Shown piece by piece: positions 32,901 through 41,466 of a DNA stretch of 64,000 nt. Within the stretch, counting starts at the first letter, position 1; every line of letters begins with the position of its first letter. The notes beneath the pieces are model-generated. The model ran no database searches. It worked only from the letters and a program-made list of their open reading frames with translations, and was not told the origin of the DNA. The position numbers and the translations under genes are program-made. The stretch is taken from the NCBI GenBank assembly GCA_035295125.1, contig DATGJP010000003.1, positions 1 to 64,000 on the forward strand, written 5' to 3'. Source of the DNA: JAICMB01 sp035295125 (GTDB taxonomy: Bacteria; Acidobacteriota; Terriglobia; Bryobacterales; Bryobacteraceae).

Positions 32901-33996
32901 CTGCCAATCGTAGCGCTTCGGATATCGCGATCCCATCGAGCGAACTCGTTGCGAGCTGTTGTGTTCCATCCGCGGAAAGCTTCACCAGTCTGGGATGCGA
33001 TCCGGAATCGGACGCTTCCACCGCGCCCGTCACGTACGCGCTGCCCCCGGCGTCGACTGCAATCGCGGGCGGCGTGCGGCCTGCCCCAGGCCCGGCCACG
33101 GTCCGATACTGCAGCGAACCGTCAATTCCGTATTTCGCCGCGAACACCTCGCGCGCGCCGGACGACTCGCTCCAGCCCGCGACGTAAGCCGCCCCGGCGG
33201 AATCGGTCGCTACGCCTGTGCCCGTGCCCCCAAGAAGTCTCGAAAACTCCTGCCGCGCGCCGTCCGCGGAAAGCCTGAGAATGAACCCGTCATCACCGGT
33301 CTCGCCCGCGACGTACACAGCGCTACGGTCGGCTGCGATGCCGTGTCCCGCGACGCCGGCGAGATAACTGGAATACAACAGCGCCGAGCCATCCGCTTTC
33401 AGCTTCGCGACAAACGCGCTGCGGCCACCAGCCTTCGCCGGCGCGAGCGCATGACGCAGCGGAAAATCCGGCGAACTCGTCCAGCCGGTCACATATGCAT
33501 TGCCGTCCGGATCTACAGCAATGGCCTCCGCCGCGTCGTCGCCACTCCCGCCGAGGTATGTCGAATAGAGCCAGGTCGCACCCTTTGCGTCCAACTTCGC
33601 GACAAAAACATCGAGACCACCACCACTGGTCGCCTGCACGCCGCCGGTTACCGGAAAATCAGCCGACGACGTATATCCCGCCACGTACACTTCGCCCAGA
33701 CTGCCAACCGCAATACCTCGTACCCACACCGCACCCGACCCTCCGAGGTGCGCTGTGTAGATACGATCCTTCCCGGACGCATCGATCTTCGCCACGTAAA
33801 CAACGTGATCATCTTGACGCGTACCCGCGACGTACGTGAATCCCCGCTGGTCCACGGCTACCGCGGCTGGTATTTCCCCCGCTACCGACCCCGCCGCCGG
33901 ATACTCAACCGCTTGCCGCACCGCCGCGCCGCCAAAAGCACTTGCTGAGCAAAGCAGGACAAGGGGAGCAAAACAGAATTCAAACTTGCGAGCCAT
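26977..33996 (-). CDS. Giant secreted multidomain protein (SBBP, NIDO-like, DUF11, InlB-like repeats)
   Basis: 2339 aa from the ATG at 33996, which follows GGAGG; the frame to 34044 is not needed. The order is: signal peptide; SBBP beta-propeller repeats (about 30-420; VAVDQRGFTYVAGT, STYLGGSGDDAAEAIAVD); a BACON domain; a NIDO-like domain (MIAPFWADVDTRAGAVVTYG); a second BACON; three DUF11 domains; Gly/Thr-rich repeats (TGTYTGPNG-like); two InlB B-type repeats (GTGGSVSPASGYYNSGTTV); and three C-terminal PCR(I/V)xDTR...DINGYF modules. No enzyme domain is seen. It is likely an extracellular adhesion or matrix protein. It is a full-length paralog of the next gene. Confidence 0.88.
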   Translation of the reverse strand: MARKFEFCFAPLVLLCSASAFGGAAVRQAVEYPAAGSVAGEIPAAVAVDQRGFTYVAGTRQDDHVVYVAKIDASGKDRIYTAHLGGSGAVWVRGIAVGSLGEVYVAGYTSSADFPVTGGVQATSGGGLDVFVAKLDAKGATWLYSTYLGGSGDDAAEAIAVDPDGNAYVTGWTSSPDFPLRHALAPAKAGGRSAFVAKLKADGSALLYSSYLAGVAGHGIAADRSAVYVAGETGDDGFILRLSADGARQEFSRLLGGTGTGVATDSAGAAYVAGWSESSGAREVFAAKYGIDGSLQYRTVAGPGAGRTPPAIAVDAGGSAYVTGAVEASDSGSHPRLVKLSADGTQQLATSSLDGIAISEALRLAVDPSGTAVVTGTRSTGRPYLGRVATCTYQVGEALKQIPQLGESGTIAVETSPECKWTAASSASWVQVSDTPNADGTLHYTVTSNPGAPRGASISVVGRTILVMQQGTIYRTQAGGFSGPIRTNAGFGTSSLAACDDSCNSGPVALGFSINFYGNPYTQVYVNNNGNVTFGSSNSTFSPLPIPQISSVMIAPFWADVDTRAGAVVTYGQDIVDGHPAFGVNSINVGYYSMHTDKLDSFQVVLIGRSDLGAGFFDIEMNYSSIQWETGDASGGSGGLGGTSVRVGFTNGTNTTGTYFELPGSGVNGAFLDGGPNSLIANSVNSSIPGRYIYPVRAGTIVCATGVTPAAAGVGNNGGQLVVHVTASNQTCTWGVTGLPSWITIVSPGGGNGTGTADLTLQVAAYTGTIRQATIVVATQNYTVTQGGPDLSIAKRHSGGFQPGDTGKNYTITVTNAGGSPTTGTATVTDALPTGLAATAIAGSGWSCTLGTLTCTRTDALNALASYPPITLTVSVASNAPGMVINSATVAGGGSVTSNNKTANDPTGIGPPDLTITKSHSGSFHPGDTADTYTIVVTNSGGSTTTGTVTVTDQLPSGMTATGMSGLGWTCTLSSKTCTRTDALAAAASYPPITLTVSVSSTAPSSVTNTATVSGGGEGNTSNDSANDQTTITGTGVPAFTIAKTHTGNFRQGDVGDTYTITVTNSGAVATSGTVTLTDALPIGMNATVISGNGWSCTLSNLTCTRGDSLLPAASYPAITLTVNVAANAPSALTNSASVTGGGTSGTATVNDPTTILGPGGPGCATSFAGQWNFPAYGGATFTLGTDGFITGYFVGPVTHGIVSGNVLSLYYGGTNGGYPARFQVSPDGMTIVGVPNQFTSGVLGPWVGTRSTQYTPAVACNTNNGAALWIGDWFTTPFGRIAGYMNLNGSVTLWVPPSCTFAGGTFIGTPSGNTLAGTYSSPGGGGGTFTVSIPTTDVANFTGSYTPAGGAGATFSGSRQPPGTISNGQMTLGMEWEGGGYTNGASYGFHGRWNTPFGIVTLKVNFNDRTVTGSYPNGGVITGTVSAAGPFSGPSFPDDGVTLTGTYADALGSSGTIAWKMLGGYFQGTTTSSGGTTSYWAAGRSFSWAGTWAATVTSYGSGGGAVTQGNFVIAKTNSTILNNGSTGQYGQASNQIAQFSNINFLGGLWTDLGESSGCCFDPIFTSSTPWPGTAPGSATTTGYGWLNKGASVLDGNPLAFWGNFNGVNQVTATWTSDSIAGLNFCPATPSPFTGTFSTPLGTMTVTGTGSTLTGTIPNGPTFTGTVTGNTWTGTYTGPNGPGTFTFTNNGNGFTGSYTPTNGTPIGLSGTPTTEPVVNNLVATIPPSLPVIIDGVNQSSPQTVTWTAGTSHTIAAGQPSPSNGTQYVFSYWTDGGASSHTVIAPSTPVNYTAVYGTEYYLTVTAGTGGSVSPASGYYNSGTTVQIAAVPAAGYAFTGWTGSGSGSYTGTANPAVLTTNSPIAETANFAPFVVQYSLTTNVSPAGAGAVTVSPTSANGMYNAGSVVQITAAANSGYLFAGWLGDLSGLTNPQNLTMNGAHTVTATFVASNTTGLGFIPMNSCRIVDTRAGSGKSGAFGAPSLGAGGSRDFPILSGNCNIPANVRAYSMTITAVPSSGALGYLTAWPAGQAQPLVSTLNATDGSPTANQAILPAGTNGSISVFVSNPADVIIDINGYFIPPGGGAMAFYPVTPCRIADTRAGQGKTGVYGAPSIPFNQSRDIPVPASGCGIPANAQAFSLNVTALPAAGKLNFVTAWPTGMPMPVASSLNSFLGKVQANAAIVAAGLNGAVSFFVSDTTDLIVDINGYFAPPGGTGALFFNNITPCRVADTRGATGMFGGPSVPFNAERDFPLRQSSCGLPATAQAYSLNMTVVPQGQLIYLTTWPGTPAQLPIVSTLNAFDGRVIANAAIVPAGGTGGIGVFVSNTTDLVIDVNGYFAP

Positions 33997-34189
33997 AGTA
34001 TCCTCCAACGCTAGCCGCAGGCCGACGCACCCCACGCCGACCACGTTGCGCTAACCGGAAACAGAGCTCAGCGCCGGCTTCGTTTGCCTAGGCCGCAGGC
34101 GCGGATGGCTGAAGACAGGCTGCTAGTGAAGCTGAATGGAACTGAAGACATTATAGGCAGAATCGCTTCCGATGGGAATGGGATCGGGC

Positions 34190-34330
34190 GGTGGCGCAGG
34201 CGGTTTCGCCTGCGCGTTTCTCGGCGCACTTCAGGGCCAGGCAAAACATCTGCCCGGCCCTTCCCGGCAAAAAGCGCCGTTGCAGCTTACAAGCCGCCCC
34301 AACCTCAAAAACTGAAGTGGCATCGGCTGC
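34190..34330. repeat. Family A core plus shared tail motif
   Basis: GGTGGCGCAGGCGG/TTTCGCCTGCGCG (34193-34220) is the family A palindrome. AAACTGAAGTGGCATCGG (34309-34326) resembles AAACGAAGTGACATTGAACC near 25199 and AAACTAAGTGGCATTGAGCC near 61050. It sits in the 347-bp gap between the two giant paralogs, which has no gene. Confidence 0.65.
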
Positions 34331-34343
34331 AGCCCGTCCTCAC

Positions 34344-37300
34344 CTATGGCGCAAAGTACCCATTCACATCGATAATCAAATCCGTGTTGTTGCTCGCGTA
34401 AACCCCGATCCCACCCGTGCTCCCCGCCGGAACAATGGCCGCATTTGCAAGAACGCGCCCATCGAACGAATTCAGCGTCGAAACGATCGGCAAAGCTTGC
34501 GGAGTGCCCGCCCAGGTCGACAGGAAGATGAGTTGTCCCTGCGGCACCACGGTCATGTTGAGCGAATACGCCTGCGCCGTCGCCGGAAGCCCGCACGCGC
34601 TCTGCCTCAGCGGAAAATCGCGCTCCGAATTGAACTGCAGACTCGGTGTGCCGAACGGCGCCGGGAAACCGCCACGTGTATCCGCGACGCGGCAAGGCGA
34701 CACCGCGTTGAAGAATAGCGCCCCCGGACCGCCCGGCGGAGCAAAGTAGCCGTTGATATCGACAATTAAATCCGTCGTATCGCTCACGAACAAACTGACC
34801 GACCCGTTCGCGCCCGCGCCTACGATCGCCGCATTCGCCTGCACCTTGCCCTGGAACGAGTTCAGCGACGAAGCCACCGGCATACTCATCCCGGTCGGCC
34901 AAACGGTAACGAAATTGAGCTTCCCGGCCGTAGGCAGCGCTGTAATGTTCAGCGAATACGCCTGCGCCGACGCCGGTATCCCGCAACCGCTTCCCGGAAT
35001 CGGAAGATCCCGCGATTGCCCAAACGGAAGAGACGGAGGACCGTACACTCCCGACTTGCCCTGCCCCGCCCTCGAGTCCGATACGCGGCACGGCACCACC
35101 GGATAAAACGCCAGCGCGCCGCCTCCCGGCGGAACGAAGTAACCGTTGATGTCGATAATCACATCCGAGGGATCGCTCACGAAAATGCTGACCGAACCGT
35201 TGGTGCCCACCGGCATGATCGCTTCATTCGCCGTGGGACTGCCATCGGACGCGTTCAGCGTCGACACGGTGGGCTGCGGCCGTCCCGTCGGCCAGGCCGT
35301 CAGAAAACCGAGGGCGCCCGTCGGGACTGCCGTGATCGTCAACGAGTACGCTTGCGCGGTCGCCGGAATGTTGCACGAGCCCGACAGGATCGGGAAATCG
35401 CGGCTCACTCCGCGGCCCAGCGAAGGTGCGCCAAATGCCCCGCCCTTCCCGCTCCCCGCGCGAGTATCCACCACGCGGCAAGGATTCATCGGAACAAAAC
35501 CCAGCCCGGTCGTGCTGGACGCCACGAACATTGCCGTAACACTATGATTGGCGTTCATGGTCAGTGATTGCGGGTTTGTGATGCCGCTCAGGTCGCCCGA
35601 CCATCCTACAAACAGGAACCCGGAATTCGGCACCGCCGTCAACTGCACCGATGTGCCCGCGTTAAACGCCCCGTTCCCCGAAGTCGGACTGGTTCTCACC
35701 GTCCCCGCGTTCGAGGGCGATACGCTCGTCGTCAAGGTGAATTGCGCCGTGAACGGAGCGAACGCTGCCGTTTCCGTCATCGGCGCAGTCATGTTGACCG
35801 TCGTCGGATTGTTCGGACCGGTGTACGATCCAATCCCCGTTCCGGTCCAACCCGTGAACGCATTCCCCGCCGATGGCACTGCCGCAATCTGCACTACCGT
35901 GCCGGAATTGTAGTATCCGCTCGCCGGTGACACCGTGCCGCCAGCCCCCGCCGTCACCGTCAGGAAATACTGCGTCGTGAGCTGCGCGATAAGAACGGCC
36001 GGCGTTGACGGCGCAATCACAGTGTGAGTTTGCGCCCCGCCGTCGCTCCACGAACTGAACAGGTATTGCGTACCGTTGCTCCCCGCCGGTGAAACCACGC
36101 CGATCGTGTGACTCGAACCGGCCGTCCAACTGACCGTCTGTGGAGAGGTCAGCGTGATGCCGTCGATGACGATCTGCAGGCCCGGAGGATTCGTAATGAC
36201 CGCTACGTTCACTGTTGGCTCCGAGCTCGGCGTCCCCGAGAAGCCCACGGGCGTGCCGCCGTTGGGCGTATAACTTCCCGTAAACCCGTTCCCGTTGTTC
36301 GTGACAGTGAAAGTCCCCGAGCCGCTGGGGCCGCTATATGTCCCCGACCACGTGTTGCCCGATACCGTCCCCGAGAACGTCGGACCTCCGGGTATCGTGC
36401 CGGTCAGTGTCCCGTTTCCGTTCTGCACCACTGTCATCGTTCCGAGCGGCGTGTTGAACGTGCCCGTGAACGGGCTCACCGTCGCCGGGCAGAAGTTCAA
36501 CCCGGCGGTGCTGTCGCTGACCCAATTGGCCGTCACCTGGTTTATGCCGTTGAAACTGCCCCAGAATGCAAGAGGATTGCCATCCAACACGCTCGCACCC
36601 TTTTCGAACGATCCCGGCCCCGTATTCGAAGACGTGCCGGGACCCGTGCCCGGCCAGAGCGTTGTGGAACTGAACAGCGGTGCCCAGACTCCCCCCGAAC
36701 TGCCGGGAGTGTATGTCACCAAGCCACCCAGGAACGTCACGGTCGAGAACGTCCCGATCTGGTTGGAAGCCGCCCCGTAGACGTTGACGCTGCCGTTGTT
36801 TGAGACGGTGGAGGAAGTTTTGGCGATCACGAAATTCCCCTGCGTCACCGCACCGCCGCCACTGCCGAACGAGGTGACCGTCGCATTCCAGGTCCCCGCC
36901 CAGCTATGCGAACGACCCGCCATCCAATAGGAAACCACGCCAGTGGCGCTGGTCGAAGTTCCTTTGATGTAGTCCGAAAGCATGGTCCACGAGATGCTTC
37001 CAGTGGCCCCCAACGCATCGGCGTACGACCCCGTGAACGTGATGCCGTCGGCAAAAAGCGGCGGCCCGAATGGACCTGCCGCCGATACGGTTCCGCTGAT
37101 CGTCCCGCCGTTGGGATAGCTGCCCGTCACGCTGTTGTTGCTCGAATTCACCTTCAGCGTCATCAGTCCGAACGGACTGTTCCATCGTCCATGGAACCCG
37201 TAAGACTGGCCGTTCGTGAATCCGCCGCCTTCATCGAAATAGCCCAGTACAAATTCGGGCTGCAGCATCCCACTCCATGGCACGGCGGCGCCACCTGATG

Positions 37301-40300
37301 GTGTGTAGCTCCCCGTGAATGCACTGACGTCCGTCGTGCTGATGTTCAGCGTGAATGTGCCCCCGCCTCCGCCGGGACTCGAATAGACTCCGATTATCGT
37401 ATTGGCCGAGGGAGTGCCGATAAACGTACCGCCCGCGAAGGTGCAGCTTGGCGGAACAAACAACGACACCGTGCCATTCAGATTCATCGCCCCGCTGATT
37501 CGTCCCAGCGGAGTCGTGAACCAATCGCCTACCCAAAGAGCCTCACCATTTGTGGAGGTGCAGGCCACCGCAGGTGTATTGATTGTGTTGCGGGTGGCAC
37601 GCCACGGACCCGCCACGCCGCTCACAAATGCATACGGCACACCCACCAGGTTCATTCCATCCGGAGAAATCTGGAATCGCGCCGGATATCCGCCCACAAT
37701 CATCGTTACCACGTTGCCCGCGACAAACCCGTTCGACACCGTCCCGGCATAACCCATCGATCCGGTGATGAATCCGTCCGCGCCCAGGTTGAACACCACA
37801 GTGCCCAGTGCCGGGAAGTTCCACTGACCGGCGAACGAGGCGGCACATGTTCCGGCCGCGGCACCCAGAATGGTCGTGGGGTCGGTTGCTGTCGACGAAC
37901 CCGTGACGCCGCCGCCGCTCACTGTCACTGAGTTGGTGACCGAAGGCGGGGCGCTCAATGCGACACTTACCGTAACTATGATCGTGGGATAGCTCAGACC
38001 CGTCCCGAGCGAGTCAACCCGCGTACACGTCAATGTTGCAAGCGTACAGCTCCAGCCGGTACCGGAAATTGCCGTCGCCGTCAGGCCGGTTGGAAGCGTG
38101 TCCACAACCGTCACAGTGCCCGAAGTCGCCACGGCGCCGGAATTCGTCACCGTGATCGTGTACGTGTCTCCGGCATCGCCCTGGTGGAAGCTCCCTGCGT
38201 GCGTCTTGGTGATCGTAAACCCGGGTGAACCAGTTCCTACGATCGAGGTTAAGTCGCTTGCGGAGTCGTTGCTTGTGTTGCTCTCCCCGCCGCCCGAGAC
38301 ACTTACCGTATTCGTCACGCTCGCCGGCGCATTGCTCGCCACGCTGACGGTCAACGTGATCGGCGTATAACTAGCCCCCGCGCCCAGCGCGTCGGTGCGC
38401 GTACAAGTTCGTGTATTCAGCGTGCAATTCCAGCCCAGGCCGGACATACCGGTCGCGGTCAAGGAACCCGGCAGTTGATCGACTACCGTCACCGTCCCGG
38501 TTGTCGCGGCGCCACCGGAATTGCTCACCGTGATCGTGTAAGTATCGGCGGTGTCGCTCTGGTGGAAGCTACCCGAGTGCGTCTTCGTGATCGTCAGATC
38601 GGGCGGTCCGATTCCGGTCGGATCGCTGGCCGTTTTGTTGTTCGTCGTGACACTGCCGCCGCCCGAAACCGTCGCCGTGTTCACCAGAAGCCCGGAAGCA
38701 CTTGCGGATACGTTCACGGTCAGCGTGATCGGCGGATAGCTGGCCAGCGGCGCCAGGGCGTCGCTGCGCGTGCAGCTCAGCGGCGCAACGGTGCAAGTCC
38801 ATCCCGTCCCCGAAATCGCCGTCGCCGACAGTCCAACCGGCAGAATATCCGTCACGGTGACGGTTCCCGCGGTTGGCGAACCGCCGGCGTTAATCACGCC
38901 AATCGAATATGTCTTACCTGTATCGCCGGGCTGGAATCCGCCCGAATGCTGCTTCGAGATCGAAAGGTCCGGACCGCCTTGCGTGACCGTGTAATTCTGA
39001 GTCGCAACCACCATCGTTGCCGAACGAATCGTTCCGCTGGTCGCCGCCACTTGCAGCGTCAGATCCGCGGTGCCCGTTCCATTTCCACCGGCCGGCGACA
39101 CCACTGTGATCCACGATGGTAGTCCCGTCACGTTCCACGTACAGGTCTGGTTGCTTGCCGTCACGTGAACTACGAGTTGTCCCCCGTTATTGGAGATACC
39201 CGCCGAAACCGGGGTAATACCCGTGGCGCAAACGACGCTTCCCGCGCGAACCGGGTAAACGTAGCGTCCCGCAACGCCGCTGTTCACGCTGTTGGCTACC
39301 AGGCTGTTCGGCCCTCCGTCGAGAAATGCGCCATTAATCCCAGAACCCGGCAGCTCGAAGTAGGTGCCGTTGGTATTCGAGCCGTTCGTGAATCCCACGC
39401 GCGCGCTCGTGCCGCCAAAGCCGTTGCTGCCCCCGCTCGCATCGCCCGTCTCCCACTGAATGCTCGAGTAATTCATCTCGATATCGAAGAAGCCGGCGCC
39501 GAGATCGCTGCGGCCGATCAGCACCACCTGGAAACTGTTCAGCTTGTCCACATGCTGGTTGTAGTAACCCACGTTGACGTAATTAACGCCGAACGCCGGG
39601 CGTCCGTTTACAGTGTCCTGACCGTAGGTCACCACCGCTCCCACCCGGGTATCGACGTCCGCCCAGAACGGTGCAATCATGACATTGGGAATCTGCGGAA
39701 TCGGAAGCGGCGAGAATTCGCTCAGCGGCTGATCGAACGTGATGTTGCCGTTGTTATTCACGTATACGCCGCTATACGGATTGCCGTAAAAATTGATCGA
39801 AAACCCCAGGGCTACCTGTGGGCTCGAACAACTGTCATCGCACGCCGCAAGCTGGTTCGCCGTGAATCCCGCGTTGGTGCGAACCGCTCCCGTGAAACCG
39901 CCCGCCTGCGTCCGGAAGATCGAGCCCTGCTGCAGCACCAATATGGTCTGACCGCCGACCGCGATGCTCGCACCGCGAGGCCCGCCGGAATTCGCCGTCA
40001 CCGTGTAGTGCAGCCTGCCATCGGCGTTTGGAGAAGAGCCAACCTGCAGCCACGAAGCGCTGGAACCCGCCCGCCATGAACACTCCGGCGACGTTTCGAT
40101 GGCCAGCGAGCCGTTCTCGCCCTCCTGGCCGATCTGTTTAACCGCATCGGAAACCCGGAAACTGCACGTCGACACCTTACCCAGATAGGGTTCGCCATTC
40201 GCGCGTGCCCCCGCAATCATCGCCGTTCCAGAGGCATCGACTGCCAACCGCAAGCCTTCCGACACCCCTCCCGTCGAACTCGCGGCCACCTGCCGCGAAC

Positions 40301-41330
40301 CGTCGGGGGACAGCTTGATCATTTGAGGAGCGGAGCCATCCATCGTGCCGGTCACATACGCGCTGCCCGCCGAATCGGCCGCAATGGACGGAACAATATC
40401 GCCGTTCCAACTTCCCACAACCGTGCGGTACCGCCGCGTGCCATCGGAAGCGTACTTGGCCGCAAATACCTCCCGGCCGCTCCGTCCAACGACGAACCCG
40501 TCCCCGGCAGCATCGACGGCGATCCCGGTACCTGGCCCTCCCAGAACATCCAGGAACTCCCGTTGCGATCCATCCGGGGTCAGTTTCAGGATGAATCCAT
40601 CTTCTTTATGTCCGGAAAGGGTCCCGCGCGTCTCGCCGGCGACGAAAACAGCTCCATTGCCGTCAACGCCGATGCCGTGCCCGGCATTGTAGGCACCGTC
40701 TCCAAGGTAGGTGGAATAGACCAGGGCCGTGCCTCGAGCATTGATCTTGGCCACAAATCCGGCAGTCCCGCCGGTTTTCGCCGATTCCAAAGCGTTCCGG
40801 GTCGGGAAGTCCGAAGAGGTGGTCCAACCGGTCAGGTACGCGTTGCCGTCCGCATCAACAGCGATGTCCTCCGCGACATCATCCCCGCTTCCGCCCAGGT
40901 ATGTTGAGTAAAGCCAGCTCTGACCTTTGGCGTCCAGTTTTGCCACAAACGCATCCAGCCCGCCCGCGACGCGGCTCTGAATGCCGCCGATGACCGGAAA
41001 CTCAGATGACCCCGTGTACCCGGTCACGTAAACCTCGCCGGCGCCCGAGACCGCCAGACCTTTCACCCAAACTGCCCCCGACCCTCCCAGATGAGCCGTG
41101 TAGACGCGGTTCTTTCCTGAGGCATCGATCTTCGTGACGTACACCGATTGCCCACGCGTCCCCGCCACATACGTGAAGCCACGTTGGTCAACCGCCACGG
41201 CGTAAGGAGTTTCGCCCTGACCCGACCCGACCGCCGGGTATTCGAGTGCAGGGCGCACCGCTGGCCCGGCCAGCAAGAAATTGTTGCACAGCAGAAATAG
41301 GACAGAACCAGCTTTAAGGTTTACGGCCAC
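34344..41330 (-). CDS. Giant secreted multidomain protein, tandem paralog
   Basis: 2328 aa starting at a GTG (41330) with TTGGAGGGG upstream. It has the same order as its neighbour: signal peptide, SBBP propeller, BACON, NIDO-like (PFWADVDTRVGAVVTYG), BACON, three DUF11, Gly/Thr-rich beta repeats, InlB-like repeats (AGAGGTVSPASGYYNSGTV), and three C-terminal modules ending in VDVNGYFAP or the like. Conservation is high along the whole length, including the low-complexity middle, so this is a true tandem gene duplication. Both stop in the same C-terminal module also found in the gene at 5523. It is secreted through Sec and is a likely surface or matrix protein. Confidence 0.88.
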   Translation of the reverse strand: MAVNLKAGSVLFLLCNNFLLAGPAVRPALEYPAVGSGQGETPYAVAVDQRGFTYVAGTRGQSVYVTKIDASGKNRVYTAHLGGSGAVWVKGLAVSGAGEVYVTGYTGSSEFPVIGGIQSRVAGGLDAFVAKLDAKGQSWLYSTYLGGSGDDVAEDIAVDADGNAYLTGWTTSSDFPTRNALESAKTGGTAGFVAKINARGTALVYSTYLGDGAYNAGHGIGVDGNGAVFVAGETRGTLSGHKEDGFILKLTPDGSQREFLDVLGGPGTGIAVDAAGDGFVVGRSGREVFAAKYASDGTRRYRTVVGSWNGDIVPSIAADSAGSAYVTGTMDGSAPQMIKLSPDGSRQVAASSTGGVSEGLRLAVDASGTAMIAGARANGEPYLGKVSTCSFRVSDAVKQIGQEGENGSLAIETSPECSWRAGSSASWLQVGSSPNADGRLHYTVTANSGGPRGASIAVGGQTILVLQQGSIFRTQAGGFTGAVRTNAGFTANQLAACDDSCSSPQVALGFSINFYGNPYSGVYVNNNGNITFDQPLSEFSPLPIPQIPNVMIAPFWADVDTRVGAVVTYGQDTVNGRPAFGVNYVNVGYYNQHVDKLNSFQVVLIGRSDLGAGFFDIEMNYSSIQWETGDASGGSNGFGGTSARVGFTNGSNTNGTYFELPGSGINGAFLDGGPNSLVANSVNSGVAGRYVYPVRAGSVVCATGITPVSAGISNNGGQLVVHVTASNQTCTWNVTGLPSWITVVSPAGGNGTGTADLTLQVAATSGTIRSATMVVATQNYTVTQGGPDLSISKQHSGGFQPGDTGKTYSIGVINAGGSPTAGTVTVTDILPVGLSATAISGTGWTCTVAPLSCTRSDALAPLASYPPITLTVNVSASASGLLVNTATVSGGGSVTTNNKTASDPTGIGPPDLTITKTHSGSFHQSDTADTYTITVSNSGGAATTGTVTVVDQLPGSLTATGMSGLGWNCTLNTRTCTRTDALGAGASYTPITLTVSVASNAPASVTNTVSVSGGGESNTSNDSASDLTSIVGTGSPGFTITKTHAGSFHQGDAGDTYTITVTNSGAVATSGTVTVVDTLPTGLTATAISGTGWSCTLATLTCTRVDSLGTGLSYPTIIVTVSVALSAPPSVTNSVTVSGGGVTGSSTATDPTTILGAAAGTCAASFAGQWNFPALGTVVFNLGADGFITGSMGYAGTVSNGFVAGNVVTMIVGGYPARFQISPDGMNLVGVPYAFVSGVAGPWRATRNTINTPAVACTSTNGEALWVGDWFTTPLGRISGAMNLNGTVSLFVPPSCTFAGGTFIGTPSANTIIGVYSSPGGGGGTFTLNISTTDVSAFTGSYTPSGGAAVPWSGMLQPEFVLGYFDEGGGFTNGQSYGFHGRWNSPFGLMTLKVNSSNNSVTGSYPNGGTISGTVSAAGPFGPPLFADGITFTGSYADALGATGSISWTMLSDYIKGTSTSATGVVSYWMAGRSHSWAGTWNATVTSFGSGGGAVTQGNFVIAKTSSTVSNNGSVNVYGAASNQIGTFSTVTFLGGLVTYTPGSSGGVWAPLFSSTTLWPGTGPGTSSNTGPGSFEKGASVLDGNPLAFWGSFNGINQVTANWVSDSTAGLNFCPATVSPFTGTFNTPLGTMTVVQNGNGTLTGTIPGGPTFSGTVSGNTWSGTYSGPSGSGTFTVTNNGNGFTGSYTPNGGTPVGFSGTPSSEPTVNVAVITNPPGLQIVIDGITLTSPQTVSWTAGSSHTIGVVSPAGSNGTQYLFSSWSDGGAQTHTVIAPSTPAVLIAQLTTQYFLTVTAGAGGTVSPASGYYNSGTVVQIAAVPSAGNAFTGWTGTGIGSYTGPNNPTTVNMTAPMTETAAFAPFTAQFTLTTSVSPSNAGTVRTSPTSGNGAFNAGTSVQLTAVPNSGFLFVGWSGDLSGITNPQSLTMNANHSVTAMFVASSTTGLGFVPMNPCRVVDTRAGSGKGGAFGAPSLGRGVSRDFPILSGSCNIPATAQAYSLTITAVPTGALGFLTAWPTGRPQPTVSTLNASDGSPTANEAIMPVGTNGSVSIFVSDPSDVIIDINGYFVPPGGGALAFYPVVPCRVSDSRAGQGKSGVYGPPSLPFGQSRDLPIPGSGCGIPASAQAYSLNITALPTAGKLNFVTVWPTGMSMPVASSLNSFQGKVQANAAIVGAGANGSVSLFVSDTTDLIVDINGYFAPPGGPGALFFNAVSPCRVADTRGGFPAPFGTPSLQFNSERDFPLRQSACGLPATAQAYSLNMTVVPQGQLIFLSTWAGTPQALPIVSTLNSFDGRVLANAAIVPAGSTGGIGVYASNNTDLIIDVNGYFAP

Positions 41331-41466
41331 GGCCCCTCCAAGAGCTCTAGCGGCAATCGATACAGCTAACTGCGCAGATCACCAATTATATGCGGATTCC
41401 TTCGAAATCCCCATGATCGAACAATGAAATTTGTATGAAAAGGAATTGCGAGTGTGGCGTGGCTTA

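Noticed and set aside
32959..33948. 329-aa plus-strand ORF
   Set aside because: Antisense to the propeller region of a giant gene whose domains are clear.
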